DNA of 64,000 nucleotides from Capra hircus (taxonomy: Eukaryota > Chordata > Mammalia > Artiodactyla > Bovidae): positions 7,017,167 through 7,081,166 of the forward strand of contig NW_017189517.1 in the NCBI RefSeq assembly GCF_001704415.2, read 5' to 3'. The notes beneath the pieces were generated by a model. It worked only from the letters and a program-made list of their open reading frames with translations, was not told the origin of the DNA and ran no database searches. Positions 25,352-36,312 of the stretch are shown here, piece after piece (within the stretch, counting starts at the first letter, position 1; each line of letters opens with the position of its first letter). A program made the translations under genes and the position numbers.

Positions 25352-25559
25352 TTGTTGTTTAGTTGCTAAGTCATGTCTGACTCTTTGTGACCCCATGGAC
25401 TGTAGCCCACCAGGCTCCTCTGTCCATGGGATTTCCCAGGCAAGAATATTGGAGTGGGTTGCCATTTTCTGCTCCAGGGGATCTTCTTGACCCAGGGATC
25501 AAACCCATGTCTCCTGCATTGCAGGCAGGTTCTTTACCCCTGTGCCACCTGGGAAGCCA
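25352..25559 (-). mobile_element. Bov-tA SINE with exact 10-bp TSD
   Basis: ttgttgtttagttgctaagt to gtgccacctgggaagcc. aagaatattg is repeated exactly at 25342-25351 and 25560-25569. Confidence 0.95.
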
Positions 25560-25569
25560 AAGAATATTG

Positions 25570-26552
25570 ACAAGAGAGTAGTTACAGTGGTGGACCCTAT
25601 CATGTAAGATGGATGGAGAGGAAACTAAAAATGGGAAACAGTAGAGGGACGATGCCATCGGGGGAAACTGACTGAGTAAATAGATAAGCCATGGAGTTGT
25701 AGTTAGGGAGGGATGTCTCACGTTGTGGTCTTAGAGGTAGAGCAAATTTGGGGTCCCAAAATATTCCAATGTGAGATGGAAGATATGGGGGACGGAGGTA
25801 GAGGTCAAGGAACTTCAAGATCAAGGTGTTGAATGAGTTGCCCATATATCTGTTGGCTTCAGCCAGAATGTCTGTTGAGATTTGGGATAGAATGGAAAAA
25901 TGGGCCTACTGCCAGTGTCCCTGGTGAATACAGAGGAATATCTGGGAGACCAAGAGATGACAGCGACAGGAAGGCTAAAGTTACACTGATTGGTGTTCAC
26001 TGATTCTTGTATGTCTCAAAAGGAGCTGGGATTTGGAGGGGGTTGTTTGTTTTTCTTGTTTGTTGTTTTTGTTGACAAGAGAGTGGAGGGGAAGTAGGTT
26101 GAAAGTGGCTTTGGGGAATGAAGAAGAAACTGGCCTTGCTGTACCAAGAAGTGTGGGTACATGCCTTGCAATCAGCTCAAGCAGCAACTAGGGTTATATT
26201 CTCTTCGCTGAAAGAGCCAGGTCTCACTTAAGGCTAGGTCATGAAGGGAACTTGTTAAACAAGACATGTGAGTTCCAGAGGATTGCAGGGGGTGTATTGA
26301 AGCGTGGCAGAATTAGCTGACTCATGGGCTTAAGGAGAGAGTAAGTCACAACGAGTCCCAGAAAGGATGGTGGGCACCTGGAAACTACCACATGGGGGCT
26401 CAAGTTTTATTTTATTTTTTTCTCATGATCTTCAGGGATAAAATAGTAATCAGAGATGACAGGGGAAACCTGATTATGACTTCCATTACCTTCATATCTT
26501 TTTTTCAGCCCAGTGGATAACAAAAATAAGAATAGTAGTACTAATTTGTAAA
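25570..26552. other. No gene recognised
   Basis: Purine-rich single-copy-looking DNA. Parts at 25700-26000 could be an ancient L2, but this is not secure. Confidence 0.35.
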
Positions 26553-27060
26553 TTTCTCCACGATCCAATGAATGTTGGCAATTTGACCTCTAGTTCCTCT
26601 GCCTTGTCTAAACCCAGCTTGTACATCTGAAGTTCTTGATTCACATACTGATAAAGCCTAGCTTGAAGGATTTTGAGTATAACCTTGTTAGCATGTAAAA
26701 TGAGTGCAATTGTACAGTAGGTCGAACATTCTTTGGCATTGCTCCTCTTTAGGACTGGAATGAAAACCAGTCAATCCTAAAGGAAAGCAACCCTGAATAA
26801 TCACTGGACAGACTGATGCTGAAACTCCAATGCTTTGGCCACCTGATGGGAAGAGGCGACTCATTGGAAAGGACCCTGATGCTGGGAAAGATTGAAGGCA
26901 GAAGCAGAAGAGGATGACAGAGGATGAGATGGCTGGATGGCATCACCGACTTGATGGACATGAGTTTGAGTGAACTCCGGGAGATAGTGAAGGACAGAGG
27001 AGCCTAGCATGCTACAGTCCATGAGGTCGCAAAGAGTCGTACACAGCTTAGCTACTGAAC
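26553..27060 (+). mobile_element. BovB LINE with 5' inversion
   Basis: 26553-26767 is the BovB reverse-transcriptase region in minus orientation (it matches 15325-15540). It directly abuts 26768-27060, the BovB 3' end in plus orientation, ending in an AAC repeat tail. Inverted 5' part plus sense 3' part is the structure expected from twin priming. Confidence 0.85.
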
Positions 27061-27074
27061 AACAACAACAACAA

Positions 27075-27450
27075 ATTGTACTGAATACCTACTATTTGCC
27101 AGGCAGTGTTTTAGGTGCCAGGAACATGACAAAGTTCCTGAACTCACAGAACTTAGTCTGTTAGATAGTCTGTCCATGGGCAAAAAAACAAAAAAGGAAG
27201 AAGTATATAAGGTTGAGGAGCTACAAGTGTTAAGAATAGAAGTTCAGTGGGTAAGTGCAAAGACAGTGATGGTGATGTGTGTGTGAGGAGCTGTATTAGG
27301 GAAGATCTTTAAAGAAGGATCTTCTGAGCAGAGACCCTAATGATAAGAAGGAGCCATCCACGTGAAGATGGAGCATTTCAGATCAAGGGAATAGCAAGTG
27401 CCAAGACTCCAAGGGTGGGAAGGAGCTTGGGATGTCTGAAGGTCATTATA
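27075..27450 (+). repeat. L2 LINE remnant
   Basis: gaatacctactatttgccag, cttctgagcagagaccctaa, atagcaagtgccaagactcc in L2 3'UTR order. Confidence 0.7.
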
Positions 27451-27769
27451 GCTGATGACTCCGAGACCCGGAAGCATGTGCTTTCAACTACCTGCTGTGA
27501 AGGATGAGATTGATGGGTCTCTGTGGTCTAATTGTGTAAGGACCTGAATATCCCAGAATTGGTCCAAGAGGCTGAGGCTCAATGGAAGCAGCAAGCTACC
27601 CCCAGGGGGTAATTGAGAAATCCTCACTACACATTGGAGTGGGAACGAACTTGCTTGGTAAGTCCAAGGCCATGTTGGTCCCAGATCTATGGCACAACCA
27701 CAGTGGAGATGGGAAAGTGCTGCTGCCCCTTTCATATCTGAAAACACTTCATCAGAAACTGGGGGTTTG
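27451..27769. other. No gene recognised
   Basis: Single-copy-looking or old L2 continuation; the overlapping open frames have no recognisable product. Confidence 0.35.
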
Positions 27770-27774
27770 GGACT

Positions 27775-27912
27775 TCCCTGGTGGTCCAGTGCCTAAGGCT
27801 CCGTGCTCCCAATGCAGGGGACCAAGTTTCCATCCCTGGTCAGGGAAGATCCCACATGTGACAACTAAGACCTGGCACAGACAAATAAATAAATCAACAA
27901 AAAGGAAAAAAA
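27775..27912 (+). mobile_element. CHR-type SINE with imperfect TSD
   Basis: gacttccctggtggtccagt to an aaataaataaatc / poly-A tail. agaaactgggggtttgg before and agaaactaggggttgg after it mark the target. Confidence 0.88.
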
Positions 27913-28314
27913 AAGAAACTAGGGGTTGGCTTAGGACTCTTGGCTTCAGACTGTTACATGAGGTAAGATTTGGCAGAGGTACCAGCCTCATGGTTGGCAG
28001 AAAAGTGGCATGAAATAGAGGACTGAAGTTTTTCATAAGAAGGTCATATCGTGGGACTTGAGCCAGGTGAGGCCAAAGACCATAAGGAAGCCAGGACAGT
28101 GTTACAGACAGCACAACTTATGGGATGCTAGATACACTCAACTAAATGGGAATGACCTAATGGACGACTGCTGCCTCTAACTGTGCTTCCCTGTGAATCA
28201 TAGCTGGGTCCATGGAGTCAGCTTGAGTTCCAAAAACAAATTCCATATTTGCTGGCCTGCAGCTATAGGTTCCACATTGGGCAAAGCATGCCAGGCCTTA
28301 TTAGAAGGTCAGGC

Positions 28315-28520
28315 TGAACCCTGGCTCTGATACATACCAGGTGAGATACCTTGGCCTTGGGCAAGATGTTGACCTGCCCTGATTCTCACTTTTGCTTATC
28401 TGTCAAAGGTGGTGCTTAGTGGTACCTACCTCCTAAGGTTCTTGTCAACATCCAGGGTATTGATGTCTGTCAAAATGTTGAAGCAGTGTCTGACACTTGG
28501 TAATTACCACTTAAGTGAGC
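28315..28520 (+). repeat. MIR SINE
   Basis: ccttgggcaagatgttgacc, ggtacctacctcctaaggtt, agcagtgtctgacacttgg. Confidence 0.75.
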
Positions 28521-28589
28521 AATTCCTGGTATGTAGTAACTGCTACCCTGGTGTTTGTCAAACAAACAGCTCTGGGTAAGCTATTCCTC

Positions 28590-29230
28590 CATTGAGCAAA
28601 CACTTCATGCTTGTTGTGTTCAAGGCATGGTCACATGTGCAAAGAGCATGAAGACATATTAGAAGCCAACCCTGCCCTCAGAGCTTCTACTGTCTTTCAT
28701 GTGAGGCAATATAGATATGAAAATAGCTAGAACATAAAGCTGTGTGTGTATAGGTAGTGTCATGAGTGGTGCCCAGTGCTTTCCAAATACAGAGGGGAAA
28801 GACACATAGCAGGAATTGTGGAGAAACCCATGTGAGATTTCACTTGGGCCTTGAGGACAGTATAGACATTGTACTGAGTGAGGATTACTAGAAATAGGGT
28901 CACAAATTATTGCCAGAGTGATAAGCATAGGAAAAGGCTGGGAGGAGGGAAAGCCCAATGCCTGTTTAGGAAAAGGTGATTGAATTCAGTTTCATTAGAG
29001 CATCAGGTTTGAATGTGGAAGTAGGAGAAATTTCCAGGGGTACAAGACTGGAGCTGATAATGATTTCTGTAAGAATTTCTTTAATATTAATTTCTCCCAG
29101 ATAGAATGCAAGCATTAGGACATCAGAATCTGTGTCTGTCTTATTCTATGCTTTATCCCCAGGGCCTTGCATGGTATTTAGCAAAAAGTAGGGTCTCAAG
29201 ATAAAAATTTCAAATATATGAATAAATGAG
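28590..29230 (+). repeat. L2 LINE remnants including the 3' end
   Basis: 28590-28960 follows an L2 3'UTR (ttgagcaaacacttcatgct, gggccttgaggacagtatag). 29070-29230 matches the L2 terminal motif (tttatccccagggccttgca, tatgaataaatgag). Confidence 0.65.
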
Positions 29231-29589
29231 ACAAATAGGTTTTAAGAAAAAGTTGTAAAAAACGATTTGGGCCATGGTGTCAGAATAGAGAAGCTTTTGA
29301 AGAAGAGAAAAATGTGAGGTTCAATGTCATAGAGGTAGGCTAGCTCTTTGTGCAAAGTACTCAAAATATGTGCATCAAAAACAGAGAAATGTGAAGATCC
29401 TTAGGTTGGGAGCCTGACTCTAAAATGAGCTTCTTAACCCAAATCCACAGGTCAGAAGTAAAGGAAAGGAGGAGACACATTGGGAAGGCAGCTATCCCTG
29501 TGATCACCTGAGCTGCTAACGGACCTTTCTGAGACGCACAGGGGAGGGACTGACTGGGGGCACCATAGACCTTAGAGTCTTAAGAGAAA
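29231..29589. other. No gene recognised
   Basis: Single-copy-looking DNA. Confidence 0.35.
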
Positions 29590-29770
29590 TAGATTGTACT
29601 AATGTCAACATGTTGTTTGTACTACAGTTACCAAGATGTTACTCCTGGGAGAGGCTGGGTATCAGATACATAAGATCTCTTTGAATAATCTCTTACAGTT
29701 GCATGTAAATCTACAATTACTCAATAAAGATTTCAATAAAATATGTTATTAACAGATAATTGTAAAACCA
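29590..29770 (+). mobile_element. L1M 3' terminus
   Basis: agatgttactcctgggagag, cttacagttgcatgtaaatc, tcaataaagatttcaataaa terminal motif. Confidence 0.6.
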
Positions 29771-30017
29771 AATCTGAAAATAAATTTTTTTTAAAGGGAA
29801 ATGGGAGAGAACCTCTAAGTCAGAGAGGCAAGTGGTAGGACTCCCAGGCCACCTCAGGTGTTTTGGCAATTTCTGCCCCGTGTACGATGTAGAGAATGGT
29901 TGTGTGGGCTGGTGGAACAGAGTGCCTCATCAGTGATGTCTGTCCTACATGCGGGAGGAGGAGTCCTCAGAACAAGTGCTATGCATTTGCCATCTATTCA
30001 ATGATGGTGTGGGATTG

Positions 30018-30474
30018 TGACATCTGGGGCCACTGTTTCCCCATCTCTTTTGCCATGAAGTGATGGGACCAGATGCCATGATCTTCATTTTCTGAATGTT
30101 GAGCTTTAAGCCAACTTTTTCACTCTCCTCTTTCACTTTTCATCAAGAGGTTTTTTAGTTCCTCTTCACTTTCTGCCATAAGGGTGGTGTCATCTGCATA
30201 TCTGAGGTTATTGATATTTCTCCCGGCAATCTTGATTCCAGCTTGTGCTTCCTCCAGCCAAGCATTTCTCATGATGTACTCTGCATATAAGTTAAATAAG
30301 CAGGGTGACAATATACAGCCTTGGCGTACTCCTTTTCCTATTTGGAACCAGTCTGTTGTTCCATGTCCAGTTCTAACTGTTGCTTCCTGACCTGCATACA
30401 GGATTCTCAAGAGGCAGGTCAGGCGATCTGATATTCCTATCTTTTTCAGAATTTTCCACAGTCAAAGGCTTTGG
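30018..30474 (-). mobile_element. Internal BovB fragment lacking the 3' end
   Basis: The reverse strand encodes the reverse-transcriptase core (VRQGCILSPC, RYADD, EEELKNLL) but has no BovB 3' terminus. Near 30463, about 20 bp present in other copies between two cacag repeats is missing (compare 15240-15268). Confidence 0.88.
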
Positions 30475-30596
30475 CAACGAATCCCACCACTGTAGGCCAC
30501 TCCCTATAAGTCCAGGCAGGGACCCATTTGTGAGCAGGCTTGTATACCAGCTGGCTCCTAAAGGGATGAGAACCGTGGCTCTTCTAACAGTAGCTA

Positions 30597-30690
30597 ATGT
30601 TTATTGAACATTTCCCAGTGGCCAGGCTTTGTGATAAGTGCTTTACATAATTTACTGAATCCTCACGGCAAACCTATTACTTACCTTCAA
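30597..30690 (-). repeat. MIR-related fragment
   Basis: gtttattgaacatttcccag, ataagtgctttacataattt. Confidence 0.55.
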
Positions 30691-30957
30691 AAACCAGGCT
30701 TTCTGGTGCCCAGGTGTTTCAACCCTGGCCTAATAGGTGTTCTGCTTGCCCGCCAGGTCCTTGGCTGATACCTAGTTCTTTCTAGAGCAGTGGAGGTCCT
30801 GAGGATGGGGCTTTGAGCATCCCCTCCCCTCAAGCTTCTCCCACCTATGGCCCTGATTGCTGGCCAATCAGGAAGTGGCCAAGTGTGGCTCTGCAGAGAG
30901 CCTGGGCTTCCTCCTTCACAAAGCAGTGCTGGAGGGCAGGAATCTTGGGTAACAATG

Positions 30958-31165
30958 GCTGACATCCATGGAGCATTTACTAGGTGCCAGACACTGTGGT
31001 CAGCCACATTAGACTGCCGCTCTCGTCCTCTCATCTCATCCCCACCAGCATCCTGTGAAATTGATAGAATTTCCATCCCCGTTTTCCTGATAAAGAGGTC
31101 AAAGTGAAGTTGCCCATGTACGAAGAGATGGTCTGTGGAGAGCAGGTGTTTGAACCCAGGTCTGG
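30958..31165 (-). repeat. MIR SINE
   Basis: ggagcatttactaggtgcca, then ggtgtttgaacccaggtctg in reverse MIR order. Confidence 0.75.
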
Positions 31166-31169
31166 CTGA

Positions 31170-31385
31170 TGCATCGGCTTCCCAGGGGGATCAGTAGTAA
31201 AGAATCCTCCTGCCAATGCAGCAGGTGTGGCTTTGATCCCTGGGCTGGGAAGATCCCCTGGAGAAGGGAAAGGCAACCCACTCCAGTATTCTTTCCTGGA
31301 GAATCCTCATGGGCAGAGGAGCCTGGCAGGCTACAGTCCATTGGGTCTCAAAGAGTCAGACACTACTGAGTGACTGTGAGCTTGC
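31170..31385 (+). mobile_element. Bov-tA SINE
   Basis: cggcttcccagggggatcag to actgagtgactgtgagc. Confidence 0.9.
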
Positions 31386-31434
31386 ACGCATGCATATGTT
31401 GGCTAATGCAACAACCCGTGATCACTTTCAGGGA

Positions 31435-31985
31435 TCTGTCTAGAACCCAGATATGTGCTCAGTAAATATGTGAGGAATGAATGAAGTTCACTCAAAAGTG
31501 CCAACCTTAGGTAGTGCTAGTAGACTCCAACCTAAGTGTCCTGAAACAAGGTAGCAAACTAATCAAGTGGGGTAATGGGCATGCCCCTAGCTTGTACTTA
31601 CAAGACTCATATCCTCAAAGAAGACATTAAGGAAAGAATTGTTAATGTCTGTAGAGCATCTTCTGAGTACTAAGTACTGGACTGGATGTGCTTGGGGGTA
31701 CATATCAAGGATAGATGAGATAAGATCCCATGTTTTAGGAAGCAGTGTTGTGGGGGAGGCTGTAACTGTTGTGAACTTCATGGTGTGTACCTGTTGTTTC
31801 CATCTTGTGAGTCCCACTTATCCCCATCTTCTTGCCTCTGGTTGCAGTCCTCACCATGACTTGTATGCGTTTCTACAACCTACTGAATCACTCTTGGTGT
31901 GGCGGTGGTGGTGGTGGGGCAGCCATCTGCGTTTTAACAAGTTCTCCAAGTGATTCTGATGCACCCTCAAGTTTGACAACCACTG
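31435..31985 (+). repeat. Old repeats: L2 pieces and MER5A-like end
   Basis: 31435-31485 L2 terminus (gtgctcagtaaatatgtgag). 31630-31760 L2 3'UTR-like. 31860-31985 MER5A-like end (aagttctccaagtgattctg, ttgacaaccactg). Confidence 0.5.
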
Positions 31986-32097
31986 ATTTATATCAAAGAC
32001 TTTGGATGTAACTGGTGCTTCATAAACGGCCAAGGTGGTTATTTGGAATGGTTCTAATACTTTGGAGAACTGAGGAGTCAAGAAATTGTGGTTCCTG

Positions 32098-32258
32098 AAG
32101 GAGCCTGGAAGAAGCACAAGCTGGAGAGAAATTGCTGGGAGAAATATCAATAACCTCAGATATGCAGATGACACCACCCTTATGGCAGAAAGTGAAGAGG
32201 AACTCAAAAGCTTCTTGATGAAAGTGGAAGAGGAGAGCGACTGAGCGACTGAACTGAC
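32098..32258 (+). mobile_element. Internally deleted BovB
   Basis: About 135 bp of reverse-transcriptase sequence (ggaagaagcacaagctggag, tatgcagatgacaccaccct) joins directly at about 32238 to the terminal BovB motif gactgagcgactgaactg. Around 0.9 kb present in 34800-35620 is absent. Confidence 0.85.
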
Positions 32259-32261
32259 AGA

Positions 32262-32640
32262 CTGACATCTATATAACAGTATATATATATGACAACAATA
32301 AATATATGTGACAACAGTGTATAAAAATATATATCAGTATACATAAATACCTATATACATATATTCCTGTATATTAAATATATATACAATTATATATATA
32401 GTATATATACAATTATATATATAATATATATACAATATTATAATATACAATATATACTATATATACAATATATATACAATGTATAGTAGTGTATATCTGT
32501 TAATCCCCTGTTATACAATATATAATATATATACAATATTTTTATATATATTATATATGTGTATATATATAATTAATATATATTAAATAAATATATGAAT
32601 ATGACAATATATAGAAATACAGTCATATATAGTTTTATAT
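32262..32640. repeat. TA-rich compound microsatellite
   Basis: About 380 bp of TATA/ATAC units, with an embedded agtgtatatctgttaatccc at 32488-32507 that also occurs in the L1 3'UTR at 33482-33501. Confidence 0.85.
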
Positions 32641-32915
32641 ATTTGCGAAGGTATTTGTTCCCTGTGGTCCTGTGTGTAACTTGCATAGTATTTGCATATA
32701 ACCTATGCTCATCCTCCCATATACTTCAAAGCATCTCTAACTAATTAATAATATCTAGTTATAAATACAAGGCAAACACTATGTAAAGAGTTGCTGATAT
32801 GCAGAAAATTCAAGTTTGATTTTCTGGAATATTTGGATTCTTTTTTATGAATATTTTAGATCCACCATTGTTTGAATTCATGGGTATGGAGGACCAACTG
32901 TATTTGTTTTACCCA
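32641..32915 (+). mobile_element. Tigger-like DNA transposon remnant
   Basis: gtgtgtaacttgcatagtat, agcatctctaactaattaat, and the terminal ggaggaccaactgta resemble Tigger-type elements. Confidence 0.5.
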
Positions 32916-33309
32916 TAAAACGAGCCAAAGGGCCTTATGAATCTGTTTAATCTTTGCCAATCTGATAAATAGACTTTATATCTTCAGGTGCACATCATCT
33001 TACCTGTTTATTGTGCTCTGTTGCACTGCAGAGTTGAGTGTAATTTGAGACAGAAAATTGAATGGAGCTCTTTTGATTTAATGTGAACTTCAATGAAGTA
33101 AAGTCCTAATGCTATTCAGAAGCTTCTAGGGGCACCATCAAGGATACATATGTTATTAAAGCCTTGTTAGGATGAATGTCTCATTTAACTGGTACCAAGT
33201 GGACACCAGAATTGGACAGGTCGCTCTGTGAAGTTGGACTTCTCTAAACTTCCAGTGACATCTCCTTCCTCTAAGTTGCAATCACACTCTTGGTGCCAGA
33301 TTGTTTTCT
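32916..33309. other. No gene recognised
   Basis: Single-copy-looking. Confidence 0.35.
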
Positions 33310-34565
33310 TTTTTTTTTCAGTTGAAGTATAGTTGATTTACAATGATTCAGGTGTACAGCAAAGTGATTCAGTTATACATACATATATATATATATTTCA
33401 GATTTTTTAAGATATTAAAAGATATCAAATACAGTTCCCTGTGCTATACAGTAGATCCTTCTTGTTTATTTTATATATAGTAGTGTATATCTGTTAATCC
33501 CCAATTCTTAAAATTTATCCCTCCCTTCCTTCTATGTCTGTAAGCCTGTTTCTGTTTTGTAAATAAAATTCATTTATCTTATTTTTTTTCAATTCCACAT
33601 ATGTGATAGCATACAGCATTTGTCTCCCTGTGTCTGACTTACTTCATTAAGTATGATAATCTCTAGGTCCATCCATGTTATTGCAAATAACAATATCTCA
33701 TTCTTTTTATGGCCAAGTAATATCTCATTGAATATCTATGGCTTTATCTATATTTATGTCTACATCTATATATCTATATACCATATCACATCTTCTTAAG
33801 CCAGTCATCTGTTGATGGGCACTTGGATTGCTTCTATGTCTTGGCTATTGTAAATAGTGCTACTATGAACATTGGGGTGCGTGTATCTTTTCAAATTTCA
33901 CAATGTTCAGATGTGTTTTCATCTTTTCCAGTTATATGCCCAGGAGTGGGGTGGCTGGATCATGTGGTAACTGTATTTTCAGTTTTTTAAGGAACCCCCA
34001 CACTATTCTCCATAATGGCTGCACCAATCTACATTGCTACCAAGAGTGTATGGGGGTTTCCTTCCCCCTCCTCTCTCCAGTATTTATTGTTTGTAGATTT
34101 TTTGATGATGATCATTCTGATGGATATGAGGTGATACCTCATTGTAGTTTTTAATTTGCATTTCTTTAATAATTAGCTATGTTGAACATCTTTTCATGTG
34201 CCTGTTGGACATCTGTATGTCTTCTTTGGAGAAATGTCTGTTTAGATCTTCTGCCTATTTGACTGAGTTGTTTGGTTTTTTGCTATTTAGTTGTATGAGC
34301 TAGTTGTATATTTTGGAGCCCTTGTCAGTCACATTGCTTGCAATTATTTTCTCCCATTCCATAGGATGTCTTTTTATTTTGTTTATGATTTCCTTTGCTG
34401 GGCAAAAGCTTTTATGTTTAATTAGGTTCCATTTGTTTATTTTTGTTTTTGTTTCTGTTACTCTAGGAGATGGGTCCCAAATAATATTCCTGCAATTTTC
34501 ATCAAAGTGTGTTCTGCCTTTGTTTTCCTCTAGGAGTTTTATAGTATCTAGTAATACTTTAAGGT

Positions 34566-35627
34566 CACAATAAACTGTGGAAAATTCTGAAAGAGATGGG
34601 AATACCAGACCACCTAACCTGCCTCTTGAGAAACCTGTATGCAGGTCAGGAAGCAACAGTTAGAACTGGACATGGAACAACAGACTGCTTCCAAATAGGA
34701 AAAGGAGTACGTCAAGGCTGTATATTGTCTCCCTGCTTATTTAACTTCTATGCAGAGTACATCATGAGAAACGCTAGGCTGGAGGAAGCACAAGCTGGAA
34801 TCAAGATTGCCAGGAGAAATATCAATAACCTCAGATATGCAGATGACAGCACCCTTATGGCAGAAAGTGAAGAGGAGCTAAAAAGCCTCTTGATGAAAGT
34901 GAAAGAGGAGAATGAAAAAGTTGGCTTAAAGCTCAACATTCAGAAAATGAAGATCGTGGCATCTGGTCCCATCACTTCATGGGAAATAGATGGGGAAACA
35001 GTGGAAAGAGTGTCAGACTTTATTTTGGGGGGCTCCAAAATCACTGCAGATGGTGATTGCAGCCATGAAATTAAAAGATGCTTACTTCTTGGAAGAAAAG
35101 TTATGACCAACCTAGATAGCATATTCAAAAGCAGAGATATTACTTTGCCGACTAAGGTCCGTCTAATCAAGGCTATGGTTTTTCTAGTGGTCATGTATGG
35201 ATGTGAGAGTTGGACTGCGAAGAAGACTGAGTGCCGAAGAATTGATGCTTTTGAACTGTGGTGTTGGAGAAGACTCTTGAGAGTCCCTTGGACTGCAAGA
35301 AGATCCAACCAGTCCATTCTGAAGGAGATCAACCCTGGGATTTCTTTGGAAGGAATGATGCTAAAGCTGAAGCTCCAGTACTTTGGCCACCTGATGCGAA
35401 GAGTTGACTCATTGGAAAAGACTCTGATGCTGGGAGGGATTGGGGGCAGGAGAAGAAGGGGATGACCGAGGATGAGATGGCTGGATGGCATCATGGACGC
35501 GATGGATGTGAGTCTGAGTGAACTCCAGGAGTTGGTGATGGACAGGGAGGCCTGGCGTGCTGCGATTCATGGGGTTGCAAAGAGTCAGACACGACTGAGC
35601 GACTGAACTGAACTGAACTGGACTGAA
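34566..35627 (+). mobile_element. BovB LINE with 289-codon open frame
   Basis: The best-preserved BovB here. ATG 34596 opens 289 codons: reverse-transcriptase block GVRQGCILSPC, catalytic RYADD box (RYADDSTLM), then the thumb and C-terminal region (CRRIDAFELWCWRRLLRVPW), ending at TGA 35463-35465, where the family reads on for about 50 residues. It lacks the endonuclease and the N-terminal reverse-transcriptase part, so it cannot be autonomous. Ends gactgaactgaactgaactg. Confidence 0.93.
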
Positions 35628-35816
35628 TCCATTTTGAGTTTATTTTGTATATGTTGTTAGAGAATGTTCTTGTTCTTTTACATGTAGCTGTCCAATTTTC
35701 TCAGCACCACTTATTGAAGAGACTGTCTCTTCTACATTGTATATTCTTGCCTCCTTTGTCATAGATTAATTGACCATGAATGTATAGGTTTATGTCTTGG
35801 CTCTCTATCCTATTAT

Positions 35817-35974
35817 TAAAATGTTTATTTATTTGGCTGTGCTGGGTCTTAGTTGTAACACTTGGGATCTTTAGTTATGCCATGTGGGATCTAGTTCCCC
35901 GACCAGGGATTGAACTCCAGGCCCCCAGCAGTAGGAGCATGGAGTCTTAGCCACTGGACCACTAGGGAAGTCCC
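35817..35974 (-). mobile_element. CHR-type SINE in L1
   Basis: tttatttatttggctgtgct to ccactggaccactagggaag; L1 continues on both sides. Confidence 0.9.
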
Positions 35975-36127
35975 TATGTGTTCATTTTTGTGCCAGTACC
36001 ATACTGTGTTGATGCCTATAGTTTTGTGGTATAGTCTGTATGTCAGGGAACATGATTATTCCTCCAGCTGAGCTCTTTCTTAAGATTGTTTTGGGTATTC
36101 AGAGTCTTTTGTGTTGCTATACAGAAT

Positions 36128-36312
36128 TTTAGCTCAGTTGGTAAAGAACCTGCCTGCAATGCAGGAGACCCAGATTCGATTCCTAGGATGGGAAGATCCC
36201 CTGGAGAAGGAAATGGCAACCCACTCCAGTATTCTTGCCTGGAGAATCCCGTGGACTGAGGAGCCTGCAGGCTACATGGGGTCACAAGAGTCAGGCACAA
36301 CTTAGCAGCTAA
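36128..36312 (+). mobile_element. Bov-tA SINE in L1
   Basis: tagctcagttggtaaagaac to cttagcagctaaaccacc, between L1 sequences. agaatttta before and caaattta after suggest an imperfect TSD. Confidence 0.9.

Noticed and set aside
32262..32640. TA-rich tract as an origin or matrix-attachment region
   Set aside because: Nothing beyond base composition supports it.
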